Source: a bacterium (lineage in GTDB: Bacteria > Bdellovibrionota_G > JALEGL01). Taken from it: a stretch of 64,000 nucleotides of DNA. Position 1 is the first letter of the stretch. Every line of letters starts with the position of its first letter. A model generated the notes under the pieces. The model was not told the origin of the DNA. It did no database searches and saw nothing but the letters and a program-made list of their open reading frames with translations. The position numbers and the translations under genes were made by a program. The stretch is from the NCBI GenBank assembly GCA_022763185.1, contig JALEGL010000003.1, positions 62,001 through 126,000 on the forward strand. Direction: 5' to 3'. This document shows positions 55,894 to 64,000 of the stretch, piece by piece.

Positions 55894-56697
55894 ATGTTGA
55901 CGCACATTAATACGAAATTTCTGTTCATAGGCTTTTTTATGCTGATTTTCTTCAGTGCGTGTGCATCTAAAACAGTGGCCATCAATAATTTAGAAGATGC
56001 AAAGAAAATGGATGACTTGCAAACACAAATAAAAATCTTAGAGAACCGTTTAGATCACGTCACAGATCAAATGAATGTTATGCGTGATGCCATGGAAACC
56101 ATGCAAGTGAAGTCAGAACAGGCAAAATCGGACTATGTACCATTAGATGAGACACAAACCAATGCAACACTGAAAGTAGCGTCAGAAAATTTTTTAGGTG
56201 TGGGTCAGTTAAAACCGGTAAAACAAGCTAAATGGACCAATGCCGACTTAAAAAATAAGTACTCAAGAGCAGTAAAAACAAAAGCAGCACCCACAAAAAA
56301 TAAGATAAAAAAAACCAACAAAGCCTTAAATTTGTACAATTCAGCTTATAAACTTTATCAAGTCGGTGAGTACAAAACAGCAAGAAAAAGTTTTTTAGAT
56401 TTTTTAAATGACTATCCCAAACATACCTATGCAGATAATGCCTTGTTTTGGTTGGCAGAGTCTTACTACAATGAAAGCAATTGCCCACAAGCATTACTAT
56501 ACTATGAGCGGGTGTTGAGTGAGTATCCACAAGAAAATAAAATTCCAGAGTCATTGTATAAAAAAACAGCCTGTTTGATCAAAACCTCGCAAGAAGATGA
56601 AGCAAAGCAGTCTTTATTAAGCTTAATTAAAACTTATCCAGGGCATCCCAGTACACAAAAAGCCAAGAAAAAATTTTTGGCCAAACTTGTTAACTAA
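55894..56697 (+). CDS. YbgF/CpoB-like lipoprotein with coiled coil and TPR repeats
   Basis: 267 aa from ATG 55894; a longer frame from 55873 is unlikely as it precedes the lipobox signal. The signal ends FFSAC (Cys near 23). Next a short coiled coil (QTQIKILENRLDHVTDQMN) and a Lys-rich linker, then three TPR-like units typical of YbgF (LYNSAYKLYQVGEYKTARKS; ALFWLAESYYNESNCPQALL; YKKTACLIKTSQEDEAKQSL). It may coordinate Tol-Pal with peptidoglycan synthesis. Placed away from the tol operon of this window. Confidence 0.82.
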   Translation: MLTHINTKFLFIGFFMLIFFSACASKTVAINNLEDAKKMDDLQTQIKILENRLDHVTDQMNVMRDAMETMQVKSEQAKSDYVPLDETQTNATLKVASENFLGVGQLKPVKQAKWTNADLKNKYSRAVKTKAAPTKNKIKKTNKALNLYNSAYKLYQVGEYKTARKSFLDFLNDYPKHTYADNALFWLAESYYNESNCPQALLYYERVLSEYPQENKIPESLYKKTACLIKTSQEDEAKQSLLSLIKTYPGHPSTQKAKKKFLAKLVN

Positions 56698-56738
56698 ACT
56701 TGTATAAGTTACGGCTTTAAGAGACAATTGTATAAAGC

Positions 56739-57953
56739 ATGAGAATTATAGTCAAAATGATGTTTGTTTGTCTGATGTTCATGAGTTTTGAATCACAGGC
56801 GCAAGCTTTAAACTCTCCCATTCCAAAACAACAACCTTCACAACAAGAAATATCAGATCAGCAAGCTGAAAGTAGTCAGCAGCAAACTACAACAATTCCT
56901 AACTATTCAGATATTGAAGTCTTGGGTCCACAAGGAGCGGCGTCCTCACAACGTCCAGGAACTTTACGCAATATTCCCAATCAAACCGGTGAATACATTA
57001 TTGTGAAAGGCGATACCTTATGGGATATTTGTGATCGATTATTGGATAACCCTTGGTACTGGCCAAAGTTATGGAAACTCAACACCTACATTGAAAACCC
57101 ACATTTGATTTACCCTGGTGACAAACTTTATTTTGATGAAGGGTCTAACCGTAGTTACCCTGATATGGGTTTTAGCAATAAAGACGAGGGTGGTAGAAGT
57201 AATCAGAATGCCTACAATGATCCTTATGCCAACAATGGTTTTTCAGGTAAGACCATTGTATACAACGATGGTTCAAAAATGGTGTTGCGCCCTATTTTTT
57301 TCTTGGCAGAAAAAAATTTAAAAATTCAAGGTCATATCAGTCATGCTCTGGCCAATAAAAGAGAGTTAACGGAAAGTGATCTTGTTTACATTAAAATGAA
57401 GCAAGGCATAGCTATGCCCAAGAAGGGGGATCGTTTTTACGTGGTGGAACATGTTTCCGAGCTGCATGCGCGGCAAAATACCCACTCAGGGAAATTGTAT
57501 GGAAAAATTATACGCAAGAACGCGGTTATTGAAGTCAAGTCTGTTGGGGTCAACACTATTGAGGCTGTTATTATCAGCAGTGATTATGCCATTAAGCGTG
57601 ATTTTGAATTTATTGCCTACCAACCACAAATTATCAGTTTTGATGTTGCAACAAGTAATAAAAATGTAAAAGCAAAAATACTAGGTGTCACCGATAACCA
57701 AATTATGATTCGTGATGGCGATTATGTGTTTATTGATATCGGTGAAAAAAGCCAATTAAAACCGGGAACCATTTTGTATGCGGTAAGAAAGGGAGATCCT
57801 TTGGTATCAGTAAAAGACAATAAAAACATGCCTGAGTTAACTTATGGCAAGCTGGTTTTGGTTGAAGTCTATAAAAACAGCTCTATGGCTTACGTCACCG
57901 ATGTTCGAGATGCGCTAGAAGTGGGCGAAATTTTAAAAACTTTTGTAGAGTAA
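56739..57953 (+). CDS. LysM-domain secreted protein
   Basis: 404 aa: signal peptide ending SQAQA, a Gln/Ser-rich linker (25-85), a LysM domain at about 85-135 (GEYIIVKGDTLWDICDRLLDN, YWPKLWKLNTYIENPHLIYPGDKL) and a long C-terminal region (145-404) of unknown fold. LysM binds peptidoglycan, so the protein should act in the periplasm. It lies 41 bases after the YbgF-like gene, and an envelope function is likely. Confidence 0.86.
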   Translation: MRIIVKMMFVCLMFMSFESQAQALNSPIPKQQPSQQEISDQQAESSQQQTTTIPNYSDIEVLGPQGAASSQRPGTLRNIPNQTGEYIIVKGDTLWDICDRLLDNPWYWPKLWKLNTYIENPHLIYPGDKLYFDEGSNRSYPDMGFSNKDEGGRSNQNAYNDPYANNGFSGKTIVYNDGSKMVLRPIFFLAEKNLKIQGHISHALANKRELTESDLVYIKMKQGIAMPKKGDRFYVVEHVSELHARQNTHSGKLYGKIIRKNAVIEVKSVGVNTIEAVIISSDYAIKRDFEFIAYQPQIISFDVATSNKNVKAKILGVTDNQIMIRDGDYVFIDIGEKSQLKPGTILYAVRKGDPLVSVKDNKNMPELTYGKLVLVEVYKNSSMAYVTDVRDALEVGEILKTFVE

Positions 57954-57966
57954 TCTATTTTTTGCA

Positions 57967-58887
57967 TTAATCAATATAGAGCTTATTTATAAAGTGATCT
58001 AAGTTTTCTATGGCTAGCAAATATAAATCATCAAAGTTATCAACCAAGGTTAAATTTTTTTCTAAAACTTTAACTTGGCCAGAGAATATCTCCTGATTAA
58101 AAAAATCAATTTGTCTGCTTATGCTTAATACATTTTGATTTGAAGTGCTTTGCATATGTTCTAGCTGCTTTTTAGATTGAATATTTTTATAGTTAGGTCC
58201 AGTGAGTCTAACGGCATTGAGTATAACATAATAAGTGTCTAATTCAGTGTCTCTGAGCATCGATAGACTAAAAAGAAAATTTTGTTGGTTTATGTTTATA
58301 TATTTATAGGGATAAGTGTGCTGATATGGCGCTCCCAATGCTTCAATCTGCATTCTTCTTTCTTGTTGACGATTTCTAAAAAAAAGTTCGCCGTTGCCTA
58401 GAGATTCATTAATTTGATGTTGCAAAGGTAAAGTAGATAGTTTTTGGGTAGAGGGCATACGAAGATGAAAAGGCGGGGTAAAATCAATGATATAGTCTTT
58501 TCCATCAAAGTTGACTTGAACAAAGCTGTGATTTGACCATAGATTCAGTTCATCTTTTCCTGCAACCAGATTAATGTGAATGGTATGATTGTTAGAGTGA
58601 TCTGATAAAAAATCAGTTAAATGGTTTTTTATATATACAGCTTGTCCATAACACTCATATCCATCTAAAACGTCTGAAAAATCATCATAAACTGTAAAGT
58701 AATTGCCACGATAATTGTTATGAATAGAAATGTCTTGAGTATTTAAAGCAAAACCATATTTTTCGGGCTTAATATTAGATCGAAGCTCTGTTATGGCATC
58801 AATTAAAAGTTTAGGCCACTGCTGTAAACTCTGAGCATAGGTGTTTTTCAAGGATATAAAAAAGATTAGTATCAAAAAATAACGCAT
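57967..58887 (-). CDS. Secreted protein with a possible transglutaminase/papain-like triad
   Basis: 306 aa with signal peptide ending NTYAQS. The order Cys79 (GYECYGQAVYI), His120 (LWSNHSFVQVNF) and Asp135 (KDYIIDFTPPF) is that of transglutaminase-like cysteine folds, but no domain match can be confirmed by eye. Function unknown. Divergent from dprA, and an inverted repeat GTCAAGTT...AACTTGAC lies between them. Confidence 0.7.
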   Translation of the reverse strand: MRYFLILIFFISLKNTYAQSLQQWPKLLIDAITELRSNIKPEKYGFALNTQDISIHNNYRGNYFTVYDDFSDVLDGYECYGQAVYIKNHLTDFLSDHSNNHTIHINLVAGKDELNLWSNHSFVQVNFDGKDYIIDFTPPFHLRMPSTQKLSTLPLQHQINESLGNGELFFRNRQQERRMQIEALGAPYQHTYPYKYININQQNFLFSLSMLRDTELDTYYVILNAVRLTGPNYKNIQSKKQLEHMQSTSNQNVLSISRQIDFFNQEIFSGQVKVLEKNLTLVDNFDDLYLLAIENLDHFINKLYID

Positions 58888-58917
58888 AGCATTGTATTAA
58901 TTGTTTTGCTAAGGGGC

Positions 58918-58949
58918 GTCAAGTTAAGATTTCTGATCCTGAACTTGAC
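58918..58949. promoter_or_regulatory. Inverted repeat GTCAAGTT ... AACTTGAC
   Basis: 8-bp arms with a 16-base spacer in the divergent region between the secreted protein gene and dprA. Operator-like; unproven. Confidence 0.35.
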
Positions 58950-58979
58950 CAATAAATACATAAAGCATAGTTATCGGAT

Positions 58980-60059
58980 GTGCAGCATGTATATTGGTTA
59001 GCGTATTCATTATTGCCAGGTTTGTCCTTGTTGAAAAAGCATCAGCTTTTACAGCAGTGTCAGAATTTTGCTGGTTTAGTGGAGCATTTAAAAAGCAAAC
59101 AGCATCCAAATCCGCAAATAGAAAAAATAATAAACGACTTACCCGACTTACCTATAGAGCAAGCCAAGCTTGAAATGGAAAAACTTCAGCGGCATGGGGC
59201 ATGGATGATGAGTGTTGAAGATGATGTTTACCCTCTGAGTTTAAAACAAATTGCAGATCCACCCTTGGTCTTATTTGGTCAAGGTGTTTTACCCCAATCG
59301 TATCAACATTACTTTGCAGTGGTGGGCACCCGGCGCCCATCGAGTTATGGCCAAAGAGTAGCAAAAAGTTTATGCAGAGATTTAAGCCAACAAGGTTTAG
59401 TCTTGGTGAGTGGTTTGGCTTTGGGTATAGACAGCATAGCACATCAAGTTTGTCTTGACCTGAATCAATCTACCATTGCAGTCTTAGGGCACGGTTTAGG
59501 AACCTGTTATCCCAAACAAAATGAAGTCATGATGCAGCAGATTTTATCTTCAGGTTGTGTGTTGACCGAGTATCTATATGACCAAAAGCCCAAAAATTAT
59601 CATTTTCCACAAAGAAATAGAATTGTTGCCGGTTTATCAAAAGGCTTGTTGTTGATTGAAGGGGCAAAAAAAAGTGGTGCCAGTATCACGGCAAGATTGG
59701 CCATTGAAAACAATAAAGATGTGTATGCAGTGCCCGGAATGATTGATTCGCCAACGGCGCACACGCCCAATTTGCTTATTTCTCAAGGGGCTAAAGTAGT
59801 GTTATCAGCGCAAGATATACTGGAAGACTTTGATCTGCAATTGAATACCAAAGAGACCGACCAACATTTGAGCAATCAAAGCCTGAGTAGCTTACAAAAA
59901 GATATCATAAGCTACTTGAGTAAAGAAGAAGGCGTTTTTGATGAAGTCTTACAAACAGAGTTGGATGTAAGTGATCAAGATTTGTTAACAGCCTTGGTTG
60001 ATTTAGAGCAGCAGGGCTTAATTGAGCGCCAGTTTAACGGCAGTTGGAGTAAAGTTTAA
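58980..60059 (+). CDS. dprA: DNA-processing protein DprA
   Basis: 359 aa, loads RecA onto single-stranded DNA during natural transformation. Rossmann-type core: VGTRRPSSYGQRVAKSL, then LVSGLALGIDSIAHQVCLD and LIEGAKKSGASITARLA. A C-terminal winged helix (about 300-359, SSLQKDIISYLSKEEGVFDE) is present. The start appears to be GTG, with no clear ribosome site. dprA often precedes topA, trmFO and xerC; here topA is absent. Confidence 0.93.
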   Translation: MQHVYWLAYSLLPGLSLLKKHQLLQQCQNFAGLVEHLKSKQHPNPQIEKIINDLPDLPIEQAKLEMEKLQRHGAWMMSVEDDVYPLSLKQIADPPLVLFGQGVLPQSYQHYFAVVGTRRPSSYGQRVAKSLCRDLSQQGLVLVSGLALGIDSIAHQVCLDLNQSTIAVLGHGLGTCYPKQNEVMMQQILSSGCVLTEYLYDQKPKNYHFPQRNRIVAGLSKGLLLIEGAKKSGASITARLAIENNKDVYAVPGMIDSPTAHTPNLLISQGAKVVLSAQDILEDFDLQLNTKETDQHLSNQSLSSLQKDIISYLSKEEGVFDEVLQTELDVSDQDLLTALVDLEQQGLIERQFNGSWSKV

Positions 60060-60078
60060 AGGCCATCATAAGCATTTC

Positions 60079-61470
60079 TCATAATGTCAGTTTGAACTGG
60101 TTTTTATGTTCAGAAGATTCTTCTGTTAAAGCGTCAATCGTGTAAGTTCCAGCTTCAAAATTGTTGTTTGTGAGTAACTGTTTTGTATAACTTTCTATAT
60201 CCTGTAAAGATAGATTTTCTTTGGATAAGTCAAAAGATTCCAGCAATCCTCCTTGTGCAGAGTAAACCTTGATGTTTTCATAATAGGCGGCAGGTATTCT
60301 CATTCCTAAGTTTTTAGCCCACTGGAGCAAAGTTGTATTTTTCCCTTCAGCAGTGCCAAGTGTGCTTTGCCAAACCCAATTGGTATTACATGCCTCATCG
60401 TGGGCATTTTCACTGAGAATTTGAATGGATTCAATATCTTTTTCAGACAAAGTCGTGTTACCTGTTGATACATTCAGTATAAATTGATGCAATAGAGATA
60501 ATGTCAGACTCCAATCATGCCCGGAACCCACCCATAAAAGAATGTTTTTTTCAGGATTGTTGAGCATCAATTGAGATAGTTTTTTTTGCATAAAAACTTC
60601 TCTAAAATGGTTAGTGATAAAGTTTCCAGCATAAAAGTACTTGTTTCGGTGCTTTTTATCAAACTCTTCATCGTAGTTGTAAGCTTCTGAAGTAAATAAA
60701 AGATCTGGACTAAGCCACTCAAAAGATTGACGAAATGGAGACGTTTCCTGCATCCAAAACTGGCTATTGTTCAAATTGTATTTTTTCCCATTTGAGGCAA
60801 TAAATTTATCAAAATAAACATGCGCAATTTTTTCAATCAAAGCAATCAGCGGTTCGCTGTATTTCTCTCTTATTTCAAGGGTATCACCTTTCAATTGGAT
60901 GTTAGAAAGCATTTGATTTAAATTTTTAAAATCAGCGTCTTTATCCTCCTCAATGTGGATAAAATCATCTAAAACCAAAGGCAAAGAATCTTTCGAAAAA
61001 CTTGAAGATACTTGAGTGTAGATAGGAGTAATAGACTGTGGGTACGCTCCTTTTAAAATATAGTGCGCATGCTGTAGAAAATTTTTTATATCTTCTATGA
61101 AAGCTTCGTAACCATGGAGCGCACTGAGTTCAAAATATTGGTTGAGCATTAGGTTGCTATCGTAAGCAAGAACAAAGAGCAGAGCGTAGTTACGCAGAAC
61201 TTCATCATCAATTTGCACAAAGAACTCAGATTGTTCTTCTTTATTGACCAGTTCCTTGGCAAAAATAGTATTAGACATTCCACTGTTGATATGAGTTTTA
61301 AAAATTTCTTCCATTTCAAGATGAGCGTTGTAGCATCCAACACCTTCAATGTCTCCGATATGCGCGTGTTCTGTGCCCCAGATAACAATGTTTCTTGCTT
61401 CAGCAGAAATATTGAACAGTAGGGAAAAAGATAGGATGAAAGATAAAATAAATTTTGACTTAAAATGCAT
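60079..61470 (-). CDS. Secreted protein of unknown function inserted between dprA and trmFO
   Basis: 463 aa from ATG 61470; a start at 61509 would add 13 residues before the signal. Sec signal ends ISAEA. The mature chain starts RNIVIWGTEHAHIGDIEGVG and later has ILLWVGSGHDWSLTLSLLHQF, two short His/Asp-bearing strands suggestive of an alpha/beta hydrolase-like or ChaN/TraB-like fold, but no family was confirmed. Opposite to both neighbours. Confidence 0.7.
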   Translation of the reverse strand: MHFKSKFILSFILSFSLLFNISAEARNIVIWGTEHAHIGDIEGVGCYNAHLEMEEIFKTHINSGMSNTIFAKELVNKEEQSEFFVQIDDEVLRNYALLFVLAYDSNLMLNQYFELSALHGYEAFIEDIKNFLQHAHYILKGAYPQSITPIYTQVSSSFSKDSLPLVLDDFIHIEEDKDADFKNLNQMLSNIQLKGDTLEIREKYSEPLIALIEKIAHVYFDKFIASNGKKYNLNNSQFWMQETSPFRQSFEWLSPDLLFTSEAYNYDEEFDKKHRNKYFYAGNFITNHFREVFMQKKLSQLMLNNPEKNILLWVGSGHDWSLTLSLLHQFILNVSTGNTTLSEKDIESIQILSENAHDEACNTNWVWQSTLGTAEGKNTTLLQWAKNLGMRIPAAYYENIKVYSAQGGLLESFDLSKENLSLQDIESYTKQLLTNNNFEAGTYTIDALTEESSEHKNQFKLTL

Positions 61471-61605
61471 AGCGTCATTTACCTTTTTCTGTGGTTTTTT
61501 GTCAAGCAAGAATTTAAATAATTTTTGTTGTACAGTTTTATATAGTTGTATTGAAAAAAATTAAGCGATAAGTGCATTAATCAATTACCAGGAGATATAC
61601 AGTTT

Positions 61606-62931
61606 ATGCAGAAAAAAATTAATGTTGTCGGTGCGGGTATGGCAGGCAGTGAAGCCGCTTTGTTACTGGCTAAAAAAGAGTTAAACGTAACTTTATGGGA
61701 GATGCGGCCCAAGGTTAAAACACCAGCGCATGAAACCGATAAATTTGCTGAAGTGGTCTGCAGCAATTCTTTGGGCGCGGATAATGAGTTTAGCGCCGGT
61801 AAAATCTTAAAAGATGAAATGCGCGCTTTTGGCTCCATTGTTTTAGAGGCTGCATTGCACTCGAGCGTGCCAGCCGGTAAAGCCTTGGCTGTGGATAGAG
61901 AGAAGTTTGCCCATTACATTACCCAAACCATCACAGAGCATCCAAACATTGAAGTTAAACGAGAAGAATTAAAAACAATCAATCCTGATGAGATCTATAT
62001 CTTGTCCACTGGGCCATTAACATCAGATGCTCTAGCAGAATCCTTAAAACACTATTTAAACAGAGATTCACTGTATTTTTATGACTCTATTTCTCCAATT
62101 ATTGAAGCCGATTCTATTGATTTAGATCAGTGTTATTTTGCCAGTCGCTATGAAGAAGATAAGGATGACTATTTAAATTGCCCTCTAAGCCAAGAGCAGT
62201 ATGAAACCTTGATTGCAGACATTAAGGCTGCAGAAAAAGTGGAAGCGCATAACTTTGAAGAATTAAAGTGTTTTGAGTCGTGTATGCCCATTGAAGTGAT
62301 TGTGGATAGAGGTGATCAGACTCTGGCTTTTGGCCCAATGAAGCCCGTAGGCTTGCCTGACCCCAAAACCGGAAAAATACCGTATGCCGTTTTACAATTG
62401 CGCAGAGAAAATGACCCAACCACCATGTACAACATGGTAGGCTTTCAAACTCGTATGAAATGGGGTGAGCAGAAACGTATTTTTAAAAAAATACCTGGAT
62501 TGCAAGACGCCGAGTTTGTGAGAATGGGCTCTTTGCATCGCAATACTTACATTGATTCTCCAAACTTGCTCAATGATAGGCTGCAACTTAAAAGTCATGA
62601 GAACATTTATTTTGCCGGTCAAATTACCGGTGTTGAAGGCTATGTTGAGTCAGCCGCCATGGGACAATGGGCAGCTTTGACGGTTGCTTCACGTTTGACA
62701 AACCAAGACTTAACTGTTCCTCCCAAAGAAACCGCCATGGGAGCTTTGATTGCATATATAACTGAGGGGCCTTTACATGGTGACTTTGCGCCCATCAACA
62801 CCAACTTTGGTTTGTTCCCACCTCTAGAGCTCAAAAAAAAGCTAAGAAAAAAAGACCGAAGAATTGCGCATTACAAGCGAGCCAAAGAACACTTTGAAGA
62901 ATGGTCCCAAAAAGTAGCCGGTACCTTTTAG
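61606..62931 (+). CDS. trmFO: Methylenetetrahydrofolate-tRNA-(uracil-5-)-methyltransferase TrmFO
   Basis: 441-aa FAD enzyme that makes 5-methyluridine at tRNA position 54 using methylene-THF. FAD loop GAGMAGSE at 9-16; the cysteines matching the known catalytic pair are at Cys52 (VVCSNSLGA) and Cys226 (KCFESCMPIE); AFGPMKPVGLPDPKTG and GQITGVEGYVESAAMG are typical. Strong GGAG site before the ATG. Close to xerC, as in many bacteria. Confidence 0.96.
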   Translation: MQKKINVVGAGMAGSEAALLLAKKELNVTLWEMRPKVKTPAHETDKFAEVVCSNSLGADNEFSAGKILKDEMRAFGSIVLEAALHSSVPAGKALAVDREKFAHYITQTITEHPNIEVKREELKTINPDEIYILSTGPLTSDALAESLKHYLNRDSLYFYDSISPIIEADSIDLDQCYFASRYEEDKDDYLNCPLSQEQYETLIADIKAAEKVEAHNFEELKCFESCMPIEVIVDRGDQTLAFGPMKPVGLPDPKTGKIPYAVLQLRRENDPTTMYNMVGFQTRMKWGEQKRIFKKIPGLQDAEFVRMGSLHRNTYIDSPNLLNDRLQLKSHENIYFAGQITGVEGYVESAAMGQWAALTVASRLTNQDLTVPPKETAMGALIAYITEGPLHGDFAPINTNFGLFPPLELKKKLRKKDRRIAHYKRAKEHFEEWSQKVAGTF

Positions 62932-63055
62932 TATCTAAAAAAAATGATCCATGTTCATGCCTCAGAACTTGCCATACCCAAAGATGTAATTGATTTTTTG
63001 TAAATCAGAGCCAAGCAAACAGTGCCTTTTAAATAGTTTATGTTACACTTGTTTG

Positions 63056-63952
63056 GTGGATTGTTTAGATCAGTTTTCTAATTATATTTTGTACGAAAGA
63101 AAACTGTCCGAACATACGCATAGGGCATACAGCAAAGACATAAAATCATTTTTTATGTATGTTTTGGCGCAAGATACACTTAGTTCTATTGATCTTATTG
63201 TACTCAGAAAAGTGAATAAAAAACATTTACAAAACTACCTGGGTAAAATGCATCGAAGTCACAGCGGTAAATCAAGGGCGCGGATTTTATCCAGCTTAAA
63301 AACATTTTTTAAATATGCTCATGCAAGAGGCTGGATACAGGAAAAGTTTTATGAGTCTGTAGAGGGGCCAAAAGTTAAGAAAAAAATCCCCGTTGTATTA
63401 AGTGAAGAAAAAGTCTTAGAACTTCTTCAGCAGGCTAAGTTTAAAGAAAAAACTCAAACGCGAGACAAAGCTATTTTAGAGCTGCTGTATGGCTCGGGTT
63501 TGCGAGTGTCGGAGCTGGTGGCATTAAATTGGCTTGATCTTGACTTAGCGCTTGCGGAAGTTAAGGTTTTAGGCAAAGGCAAGAAGCAGCGCATGATTCC
63601 TTTATCGCAACCGGCTCGAAAATATTTATCAGACTTGCAAAAAAAACCAGAAGAACAGCTTGATAAGCCGGGTCAGGCAGTTTTTAAAAATTTACGAGGA
63701 CAGCGGCTGACGGTGCGAGGGGTGTTTTATATTCTTAACCAATTGGCCTTAACGTGTTTGAGTCAAAGTCATATGAGTCCACATGTTTTAAGGCACAGCA
63801 TTGCCACGCATTTGCTCAACAGAGGAACCGATTTAAGGTTAATCCAAGAGCTTTTAGGACATGAAAATCTTCAGACCACTGAAATTTACACCCAAACAAG
63901 TTTAGAGCATCTGCAAAATGTCTATAAAAAATTTCACCCCAAAAGCGGTTGA
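63056..63952 (+). CDS. xerC: Tyrosine recombinase XerC
   Basis: 298 aa if started at GTG 63056, the normal XerC length. Longer frames from 62990 add a Cys-rich stretch with no match. SAM-like N-terminal domain (FSNYILYERKLSEHTHRAYSKDI) and catalytic residues Arg150 (GSGLRVSELVAL), Lys174, His243/Arg246 (HVLRHSIATHLL), His269 (LLGHENLQTTEIY) and Tyr278 are all present. It resolves chromosome dimers with XerD at dif. A new ATG is seen at 63992, so another gene may follow (often hslV). Confidence 0.94.
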   Translation: MDCLDQFSNYILYERKLSEHTHRAYSKDIKSFFMYVLAQDTLSSIDLIVLRKVNKKHLQNYLGKMHRSHSGKSRARILSSLKTFFKYAHARGWIQEKFYESVEGPKVKKKIPVVLSEEKVLELLQQAKFKEKTQTRDKAILELLYGSGLRVSELVALNWLDLDLALAEVKVLGKGKKQRMIPLSQPARKYLSDLQKKPEEQLDKPGQAVFKNLRGQRLTVRGVFYILNQLALTCLSQSHMSPHVLRHSIATHLLNRGTDLRLIQELLGHENLQTTEIYTQTSLEHLQNVYKKFHPKSG

Positions 63953-64000
63953 AAATAAGCTATTTTTCTTGGATGATGTAGAATTAACACAATGCTAGTT

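Noticed and set aside
62990-63055. Longer start for xerC from TTG
   Set aside because: It adds a Cys-rich stretch without family match; the 298-aa form has the usual XerC length and N-terminus.
63992-64000. Start of a further gene after xerC
   Set aside because: Only three codons are in the window, too few to support a call.

Overview
The window looks like a chromosomal segment of a Gram-negative, AT-rich bacterium (below 45% GC by eye) with an aerobic respiratory chain. It has outer-membrane machinery (Tol genes, many lipoproteins), a divisome-linked FtsEX/EnvC-like set, a DprA/TrmFO/XerC group, a TIGR02147-type regulator, and lipoproteins whose mature N-terminus reads C-GTGTGNP. Together these fit a former deltaproteobacterium, most likely Bdellovibrionota. 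This placement is an inference from gene families; no rRNA is present to confirm it.

Layout. 0-2.9 kb: end of an oligopeptide/dipeptide ABC importer operon (permease and two ATPases). 3-4.8 kb: a hydrolase-OsmC fusion on the minus strand and a small secreted charged protein built from two repeats. 5-8.9 kb: purK-purE-fur, then a RegB/RegA-type redox two-component pair, closely packed. 9-21.2 kb: a respiratory supercluster, ActABCDEF (Alternative Complex III), a small membrane protein, a SCO copper chaperone, and caa3-type cytochrome oxidase subunits II-I-III-IV, closed by a strong terminator. RegB/RegA directly upstream suggests redox control of this cluster.

21.3-27.4 kb: an accessory-looking stretch with an EEP-family lipoprotein overlapping a degenerate receiver-like protein, several secreted proteins and lipoproteins, a protein with a gliding-motility/type IX-secretion C-terminal domain, a broken XRE regulator gene, and a good sigma-54 promoter match. 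It ends near tRNA-Leu(UAG) and tRNA-Arg(UCG). 28-37.4 kb: housekeeping and transport genes (purine permease, LysE exporter, DUF937, dxs, pseudopilin, deaminase, Ppx/GppA, atypical NRAMP). 37.4-40.6 kb: tolQ-tolR-tolA/tonB-tolB on the minus strand. 40.7-44.1 kb: a small protein, ftsE, ftsX and an envC-like gene joined by ATGA overlaps, then a PilZ protein.

44.3-50.3 kb: a large secreted or membrane protein that seems to start at a rare ATT codon, an FHA sigma-54 activator with a small partner gene, and a large lipoprotein. 50.5-58.9 kb: coaE, purQ, meaB, the TIGR02147 regulator with lipoprotein neighbours, an HNH endonuclease, a small conserved protein, a YbgF/CpoB-like lipoprotein, a LysM protein and a secreted protein with a Cys-His-Asp arrangement. 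59-64 kb: dprA, an unknown secreted protein, trmFO and xerC.

No CRISPR array, insertion sequence or phage module was seen. The less ordinary points are the apparent ATT start, the 17-codon leader ORF coupled to coxB, the CHU_C-type protein, the degenerate receiver, the metal-site-deficient NRAMP relative and the broken XRE gene.
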